Shown piece by piece: positions 35,001 to 44,000 of a DNA stretch of 64,000 bases. Positions within the stretch are counted from its first letter, which is position 1; the number at the start of each line of letters is the position of its first letter. The notes beneath the pieces are model-generated. The model was not told where the DNA came from. It was given only the letters and a program-made list of their open reading frames with translations, and did no database searches. The stretch lies in the NCBI GenBank assembly GCA_028752905.1, contig JAQNBH010000009.1:32035442-32099441 (forward strand), in the 5' to 3' direction. A program made the translations under genes and the position numbers. The stretch comes from Cladorhizidae sp. MBARI D1340-BT2. Taxonomy: Eukaryota; Porifera; Demospongiae; Poecilosclerida; Cladorhizidae.

Positions 35001-38000
35001 TCCAGAGGGATTCCAAGTAAGCATGGGTGACTAGGATCCAGAGAGATTCCAAGTAAGCATAGGTGACTGCGCACCAAGTAAGCATGGGTGACTAGGATCC
35101 AGAGAGATTCCAAGTAAGCATAGGTGACTAGGATCCAGAGAGATTCCAAGTAAGCATAGGTGACTAGGATCCAGAGAGATTCCAAGTAAGCATGGGTGAC
35201 TAGGATCCAGAGAGATTCCAAGTAAGCATGGGTGACTAGGATCCAGAGAGATTCCAAGTAAGCATAGGTGACTAGGATCCAGAGAGATTCCAAGTAAGCA
35301 TGAGTGGCTAGGATCCAGAGAGATTCCAAGTAAGCATGGGTGACTAGGATCCAGAGAGATTCCAAGTAAGCATAGGTGACTAGGATCCAGAGAGATTCCA
35401 AGTAAGCATAGGTGACTAGGATCCAGAGAGATTCCAAGTAAGCATAGGTGACTAGGATCCAGAGAGATTCCAAGTAAGCATAGGTGACTAGGATCCAGAG
35501 AGATTCCAAGTAAGCATAGGTGACTAGGATCCAGAGAGATTCCAAGTAAGCATAGGTGACTAGGATCCAGAGAGATTCCAAGTAAGCATGGGTGACTAGG
35601 ATCCAGAGAGATTCCAAGTGAGCATGGGTGACTAGGATCCAGAGAGATTCCAAGTAAGCATAGGTGACTAGGATCCAGAGAGATTCCAAGTAAGCATGAG
35701 TGGCTAGGATCCAGAGAGATTCCAAGTAAGCATGGGTGACTAGGATCCAGAGAGATTCCAAGTAAGCATAGGTGACTAGGATCCAGAGAGATTCCAAGTA
35801 AGCATAGGTGACTAGGATCCAGAGAGATTCCAAGTAAGCATAGGTGACTAGGATCCAGAGAGATTCCAAGTAAGCATAGGTGACTAGGATCCAGAGAGAT
35901 TCCAAGTAAGCATAGGTGACTAGGATCCAGAGAGATTCCAAGTAAGCATAGGTGACTAGGATCCAGAGAGATTCCAAGTAAGCATGGGTGACTAGGATCC
36001 AGAGAGATTCCAAGTAAGCATGGGTGACTAGGATCCAGAGAGATTCCAAGTAAGCATAGGTGACTAGGATCCAGAGAGATTCCAAGTAAGCATGGGTGAC
36101 TAGGATCCAGAGAGATTCCAAGTAAGCATAGGTGACTGCGCAGCAGAAGAATGTCCTGATGCAGAACTAAAGGCCTAGAAGAAACAATTTATGGCGTAAA
36201 GATTTTGATGTCCAACACAAAACTGTTAATTTTTAAAATATAGATGTCTTCCTTTGCAGATGATGTCTGAGTTTGAGCCTGAAGGCGTTTAAAGCTCTCA
36301 ATTGCTTAATATATATAATATTTATCTGTTATGTGCAATAGGATAGAAATCCCAAACTTGGTTCAGAGACCATCTTGAAACTCCTCGACGCTGTTGACGA
36401 TTGGATTCCTCTTCCGGAACGGGTCTTTGACAGGCCTTTGCTAATTCCCATAGAAGGCATATGCTCCATTCCCGGACGAGGCACTGTGATAACGGGGCAG
36501 GTCGAGAGAGGAATACTCAGGAAAGGGGATGAGGTGGAGTTTGTTGGCTACAAGACCAAGATCAAGTCCACGGTGACAGGTGAGGAGTGTAGGCCTACAG
36601 CGATGAGCGTATGTCAGCTTGGTCCTTTCAGACACCATGCATCCGATTGTGTTATTCCATTATCTGAAACTTTGTGTCATTGAGGGGTGAGGGGGTTGAG
36701 TTAGCTAGATGTGCAGAGTAGCAGATCCAACACCCATCACATCTACATTTGAGTGTGTTTAGTCTCAGGTCAGCGTTTCCTACCTCTTGCGCTTTCATTG
36801 CTGTTAACAATAGCCATATTTCCTCGATTACAACACGCGCATTCTGTCATTTCTTGAGCTGCCTAGCTGCACGTCTGCCTAGCTGCACGTCTGCCTAGCT
36901 GCACGTCTGCCTAGCTGCACGTCCTAATTGAAGGCATGCTCTATTATTTCAAATGACTAAGTAACAGGTATGCGCACAATAATTGCATGAGATCACCGGA
37001 TCTTGAACAGGTGACAATTATTGATAATTGCAGTGTTCATGCTCTAGTTATAGTCCTCTCTATTCTAGTTGCGTCTTCACAGTGAGCTACGTCCCTTGCG
37101 AAGGGATCGTCAGTCTCTCCTGCATCTTTATTGTGGAGTTTAGCCGATTCTCTGGCGATGTTTGCTGCAGCACTTTCTGCTACTTGCCCGGACCATCTGT
37201 CTCAACTGAAGTGCTGCAACTTTTGAAGGACATGATTATCAATCAGTGGTGCCTGATAGCCAAGCTTTCTCCACTCATTCCAGATGATCTTTTTCTCTGT
37301 GGTTTTCATTCCAGGTAATAAACATGCGTGGTCTAATCGAGGTGTCGATTAGCTGCTACAGTCAGCCATTCTAAATTTAGAGCTGTCAGTTTTTAAAAGG
37401 GCTCCACTTTCCTCAGAGGCAGCTGGACAGTTCCGTTGAGACAGGTGGGTCTCACATGCTGACAGTATTCACCTTTAAACCTTCTTTTTAACTGTAAACT
37501 CCATATGGAGGGCTAGGTCGCTATAAATCTCTCGGTGATCGTAGAGCAATTACATGTAACTGCATTTCTACTCCAAATGCACACACACACACACAAAAAA
37601 AATTGTCCACAATCAGTTTGAGGGGGAAAAAGAAAAAGAAACAGTCTTGTGAATCACCACAATCTAGTTGACTATACATGTTGCTAGTCATTAGTCTCAC
37701 ACTCCTACTCTCTGAACTTCCTCTCTGACTCTCTGAACTTCCTCTCTGAACTTCCTCTCCGACCCTCTGAACTTCCTCTCTGACTCTCTGAAGTTCCTCT
37801 CCGACCCTCTGAACTTCCTCTCTGACTCTCTGAACTTCCTCTCTGACTCTCTGAACTTCCTCTCTGACTCTCTGAACTTCCTCTCTGACTCTCTGAACTT
37901 CCTCTCTGACTCTCTGAACTTCCTCTCCGACTCTCTGAACTTCCTCTCTGACTCTCTGAACTTCCTCTCTGACTCTCTGAACTTCCTCTCTGACTCTCTG

Positions 38001-41000
38001 AACTTCCTCTCTGACTCTCTGAACTTCCTCTCTGACTCTCTGAACTTCCTCTCTGACTCTCTGAACTTCCTCTCTGACTCTCTGAACTTCCTCTCTAACT
38101 CTCTGAACTTCCTCTCTGACCCTCTGAACTTCCTCTCTGACTCTCTGAACTTCCTCTCTGACTCTCTGAACTTCCTCTCTGACTCTCTGAACTTCCTCTC
38201 TGACTCTCTGAACTTCCTCTCTGACTCTCTGAACTTCCTCTCTGACTCTCTGAACTTCCTCTCTGACTCTCTGAAGTTCCTCTCTGACTCTCTGAAGTTC
38301 CTCTCTGACCCTCTGAACTTCCTCTCTGACTCTCTGAACTTCCTCTCTGACTCTCTGAACTTCCTCTCTGACTCTGAACTTCCTCTCTGACTCTCTGAAG
38401 TTCCTCTCCGACCCCCTCTCTGACCCTCTGAACTTCCTCTCTGACTCTCTGAACTTCCTCTCTGACTCTCTGAACTTCCTCTCTGACTCTGAACTTCCTC
38501 TCTGACTCTCTGAACTTCCTCTCTGACTCTCTGAACTTCCTCTCTGACTCTCTGAACTTCCTCTCTGACCCTCTGAACTTCCTCTATGAGACTGTAATAA
38601 TCATCTGCACATTATTTGCATGTGACGTAGAGAAAAAGTGCTAGTGTGATAGTCTACGTACCGTCAACTCTGCTTGTTAAGCCTCTCGATCTTTAGCACA
38701 CAAAGTTGTTAAGCACCCATTTCGTTGCCCTTACAAACAGTCTTTGTTAGGCGTCCTTCTTGTATTTCTCTGGCAAGCGCTGATATCCATGTCGCTGAAG
38801 AAAGTACCAATTATGTGCATGTCTGTTAGTACCAATTATGTGCATGTCTGTTAGCTGCATCGCCTAGGCAACGCATTTCAACAAAACATTGAGGCAAGAG
38901 TATTACTAGTATAAGCATGTGTAGTGTATAGTTGTTCGTAATATCCCGACGGGCATCTTGCTGCTTGTTTTGACAGGGGATTTCTACCCTTTCCCCCCAT
39001 CTTCTAATAGCACAGGCAACTCCTCCACGGTCTATGAAGTTCCCAAAACACTTTCAGACATACCCAGTGATTGTACTTCTGGCTTGTGAAGGATGCCAAC
39101 AGTGAGCCTGTCGCAAGAATTGCTATCATTTGGCTAAAAGGATCTTTTCGCCATGTAGGTCTTTTCGCCATGTAGGATGTCCAAATAGTTTTGTAGCAAA
39201 TTCCAAAGAAAAACTCGGACACTTGAATGGCCATGGCTAGTTCCTTCTTAGTTCACCTTGAGAGACTTGCTCCTTCGTAACCTGCCTCGACTGAGTAGTC
39301 TTGTTTGAGAAATTAGCTCCTCTTTCAACTAGCTCACGAGATTAGGTCCTCTCAGTTCTCACTCCCTCTAGAATATAAGATGGAAAGTAAATGTTTGTGT
39401 GCATTATTTAGAAATAGTGCTTAGTACGCGTCAGTCAAGCTTGCTGGTTGGGGCTAGAAGTGGGGCGCCAACAACCAGAGTTTAGGGTAATATCGATATT
39501 ATCATATTCATATAATTTACATCTTGACCGCGATTTTAATCTACAATTGTGCATCAGTTGCAAGTGGCACATGAGTACTCAAGACTGATTATTATATATA
39601 ATTATATATATATATATATATTATATATTTAATCAAAGCTTGGAGATTTATTTTTTATTCTTCATGGAGTTCATTGGTGGAAGGGTTAAAGCCTTGGCAA
39701 GTAGAGGAGTGTACTTCAAGAGATATGAGGCAGTACTTCTTGCTGTCCACTTCATTGTTTGATTCAATCTCTCAATAATCTTGTTAGTGCGATCTGTCTT
39801 TGTGGAGTGTCCTTATGGTAACATATTTCTACAGAACATTGAGGCAATAACTTTAATGAACTACAATTTTGTCTCCAGTTGTTGATGGTTTCCACACAAG
39901 CTTCTTGCTGCTTACTTGCAAGGGACTTCTACTCCTTTTCCCAGTCTTTAAATAGCGCAGGTAACTCCTCCACGGCTTACGAAGTTATGAAACACTTTTC
40001 GGTGTACCCAATAATTGTACTTCTGGCTCGTGAAGGATGCCAGAAGCTAGTCTGTCAAAATATGTGTCTTTGGCCAAAAGTAGCTTTTCACCATGAAGGA
40101 TGTCCAAATAGTTCTGTAGACGAACACACTTCAAGGAAGTATGTCAAATGCAAAGTGTGCTTGAGAGGCCTCCGCTAGCTCCTTCTGTTCTCCTAGAGAG
40201 ACCTGCTTCTTTATCTGGTTTTTGGGAGGTTAGCTCCATCTTCATTCTCTGGCTAAAATATCTGTGAATGTGTATTATTTAGCAGCGGTGTTTTGTAACG
40301 CTATTCTCTTAAAGTTTCCTTTATCTGGCAGATTTGGGTTAGAAGTAGGGCACTGAGCAACCAGTAACAAGAATATTGTATCACTGTTTTTAACTCTTAC
40401 CTACATGTATGTGTTCTGTCTGCAGGTCTAGAGATGTTTCACAAGTCCTTGGACTATGCACAGGCCGGAGACCAACTAGGCGCGCTCATAAGAGGTGTGA
40501 AGAGGGAGGAACTGAGGAGGGGGATGGTGATGTGCGCCCCCGGCACGGTCAAGGCTTACTCCAAGATCAAGGCGCAAGTCTACATCCTGACCAAGGAGGA
40601 GGGAGGCAGACACAAGCCGTTTGTGACCAACTACACACCAACCCTCTTCACTAAAACTGCCGATGTCACCGCTGTGATGCAACTCCCTGATGGCAAGTAT
40701 CTTGCCTCCACTCCCTCTTTGACCCCTCCCCTCTTTAATTCTGTGTCCATCTTTCTTTCCCCCCTTCCTCCATTCTATCTTCTTCCTAAATGTTTCCTTT
40801 GGACCTCTCTCCCTCTTCTCTCTGTGTTGTCCCTTCCATTCTGTATCTCCTTCTTTTCTACCTGCCTTCTCCTTCCATGTTGCCCTCTCCTCTTCCTTTT
40901 TCCAGTTTGCTCATGTATCTCCCCCCCCCCCACACACACATACATACACCTACACACACACACACATACATGCACCTAATATATCATTATCATATTGGGG

Positions 41001-44000
41001 GTGGACCTCGTTATGGTGTGTGTCAACAATATACAATTAATAAACGATATTAAAAAAATTACAAGAAATGGAGTCGGACAGTACTAGTCATAAATAACTT
41101 TCTGTCGCATTCTATACATCACATTTGATTGGCTCAAAATCAATGCAAGAGCAACTATTGAAGAACGTGCATGTAATGAATGACATTTAAGACTTCGTGG
41201 TCTTTATGTCACTAGGATCATGTGATGGTCATAGTGACCGAGAGCATGTAATGTTGGCCTGAAAATTTCATGTGTTGATACTTTACTGTTGCCTTACCTG
41301 ATAGCTACTTCAGTGATTTGACTTATCCTCCTACCCCTCAGCCCAGACCTTTCCTACCCCTCAGTCCCAAACCTTTCCTACCCCTCAGCCCCAGACCTTT
41401 CCTACCCCTCAGCCCCAGACCTTTCTTATCCCTCAGCCCCAGACCTTTCCTACCCCTCAGCCCCAGACCTTTCCTACCCCTCAGCCCCAGACCTTTCCTA
41501 CCCCTCAGCCCCAGACCTTTCCTACCCCTCAGCCCCAGACCTTTCCTACCCCTCAGCCCCAGACCTTTCCTACCCCTCAGCCCCAGACCTTTCCTACCCC
41601 TCAGCCCCAGACCTTTCCTACCCCTCAGCCCCAGACCTTTCCTACCCCTCAGCCCCAGACCTTTCCTACCCCTCAGCCCCAGACCTTTCCTACCCCTCAG
41701 CCCCAGACCTTTCCTACCCCTCAGCCCCTACCCCTCAGCCCCAGACCTTTCCTACCCTCAGCCCCAGACCTTTCCTACCCCTCAGCCCCAGACCTTTCCT
41801 ACTCCTCAGCCCCAGACCTTTCCTACTCCTCAGCCCAGACCTTTCCTACCCCTCAGCCCCAGACCTTTCCTACCCCTCAGCCCCAGACCTTTCCTACCCC
41901 TCAGCCCCAGACCTTTCCTACCCCTCAGCCCCAGACCTTTCCTACCCCTCAGCCCCAGACCTTTCCTACCCCTCAGCCCCAGACCTTTCCTACCCCTCAG
42001 CCCCAGACCTTTCCTACCCCTCAGCCCCAGACCTTTCCTACCCCTCAGCCCCAGACCTTTCCTACCCCTCAGCCCAAGACCTTTCCTACCCCTCAGTCCC
42101 AGACCTTTCTTATCCCTCAGACCCAGACCTTTCCTACCCCTCAGCCCCAGACCTTTCCTACCCCTCAGCCCCAGACTTTTCCTACCCCTCAGCCCCAGAC
42201 CTTTCCTACCCTTAGCCCCAGACCTTTCCTACCCCTCAGCCCAGACCTTTCCTACCCCTCAGCCCCAGACCTTTCCTACCCTCAGCCCCAGACCTTTCCT
42301 ACCCCTCAGCCCCAGACTTTTCCTACCCCTCAGCCCCAGACCTTTCCTACCCCTCAGCCCAGACCTTTCCTACCCCTCAGCCCCAGACCTTTCCTACCCC
42401 TCAGTCCCAAACCTTTCCTACCCCTCAGCCCAGACCTTTCCTACCCCTCAGCCCCAGACCTTTCCTACTCCTCAGCCCGAGACCTTTCCTACTCCTCAGC
42501 CCGAGACCTTTCCCTCAGCCCCAGACCTTTCCTACCCCTCAGCCCCAGATATGAATTCCTTAAAATTCCTTAACAATTATTTTCCAACCCACGCTTGTCC
42601 ACGTACTCAAGTTTTAGCGCATAATGAAAAAATTCATTGCATGCTAATTTTAGCTGTCTAGCACTTGGCAATCTAGAGTTAGCAAAATCAGGCACTCCGG
42701 TTTTGAAGTAACCCCACTTTAGCTCCAGTAACTTGGGTATAGTTTTACCTATGGAAAAAAAATTAGTGTCAAAAGACTAGAGAACACACAGAGAGACCTA
42801 TCTTTTGAGCTATATATCAAGTCCATACAGTGAAGTGTGCAGAATCTATGGAGCTATAAAGTGGTAACCACAAGGGGGTTTTGTCACTACTTCTTTTATG
42901 TTATCGGTTTCCCTTCAAGCCTCTGAAGTTCAGGTAGAGAATGGGTACACCATAGCGCCGGATAAACTGACTTGTTCAAGCAACTGACTGAATGAATCGA
43001 TTCAGCAGCCTTCGTTCATCACATGCAGCTGTTTGTAGCATGCACATGTTTTATTATTAATGTTGTATGCATGTCATAAGCTGTCAGTACGCATGCTATA
43101 TTTTCGAAGGGCACTTATAAGAACTGTATCCCGCTACATTCACACTTGCAAAATGGTAGTGAGGTATGACAATGGAACGGAAAGTTGTTTTTGTCCAGTA
43201 CTGTATTGTTTTGCTATTGGGAGTTCATCAGTTTATCCTGTAGGATCACACAGATGTTGGAGCATGTACTCCAGCTCTTGTCATTGTAGGATCACACAGA
43301 TGTTGGAGCATGTACACCAGCTCTTGTCATTGTAGGATCACACAGATGTTGGAGCATGTACTCCAGCTCTTGTCATTGTAGGATCACACAGATGTTGCAT
43401 ATACTCCAGCTCTTGTCATTGTAGGATCACACAGATGTTGGAGCATATACTCCAGCTCTTGTCATTGTAGGATCACACAGATGTTGGAGCATGTACACTG
43501 TCAGCTCTTGTCATTGTAGGATCACACAGATGTTGGAGCATATACTCCAGCTCTTGTCATTGTAGGATCACACAGAAGTTGGAGCATATACTCCAGCTCT
43601 TGTCATTGTAGGATCACACAGATGTTGGAGCATGTACACTGTCAGCTCTTGTCATTGTAGGATCACACAGATGTTGGAGCATATACTCCAGCTCTTGTCA
43701 TTGTAGGATCACACAGAAGTTGGAGCATATACTCCAGCTCTTGTCATTGTAGGATCACACAGATGTTGGAGCATATACTCCAGCTCTTGTCATTGTAGGA
43801 TCACACAGATGTTGGAGCATGTACTCCAGCTCTTGTCATTGTAGGATCACACAGATGTTGGAGCATGTACTCCAGTTCTTGTCATTGTAGGATCACACAG
43901 ATGTTGGAGCATATACTCCAGCTCTTGTCATTGTAGGATCACACAGATGTTGGAGCATGTACTCCAGCTCTTGTCATTGTAGGATCACACAGATGTTGGA

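Noticed and set aside
33548..36121. Minus-strand frames of up to 515 codons ([12 protein letters not shown] repeat) resembling a membrane protein
   Set aside because: They are the complement of the 36-bp minisatellite; apparent hydrophobic segments come from the repeated unit.
41318..42661. 447-codon Pro-rich frame (PRPFLPLS repeat)
   Set aside because: Artefact of a 24-bp pyrimidine-rich array in a TUFM intron; one-base unit losses shift frame repeatedly, showing no coding constraint.
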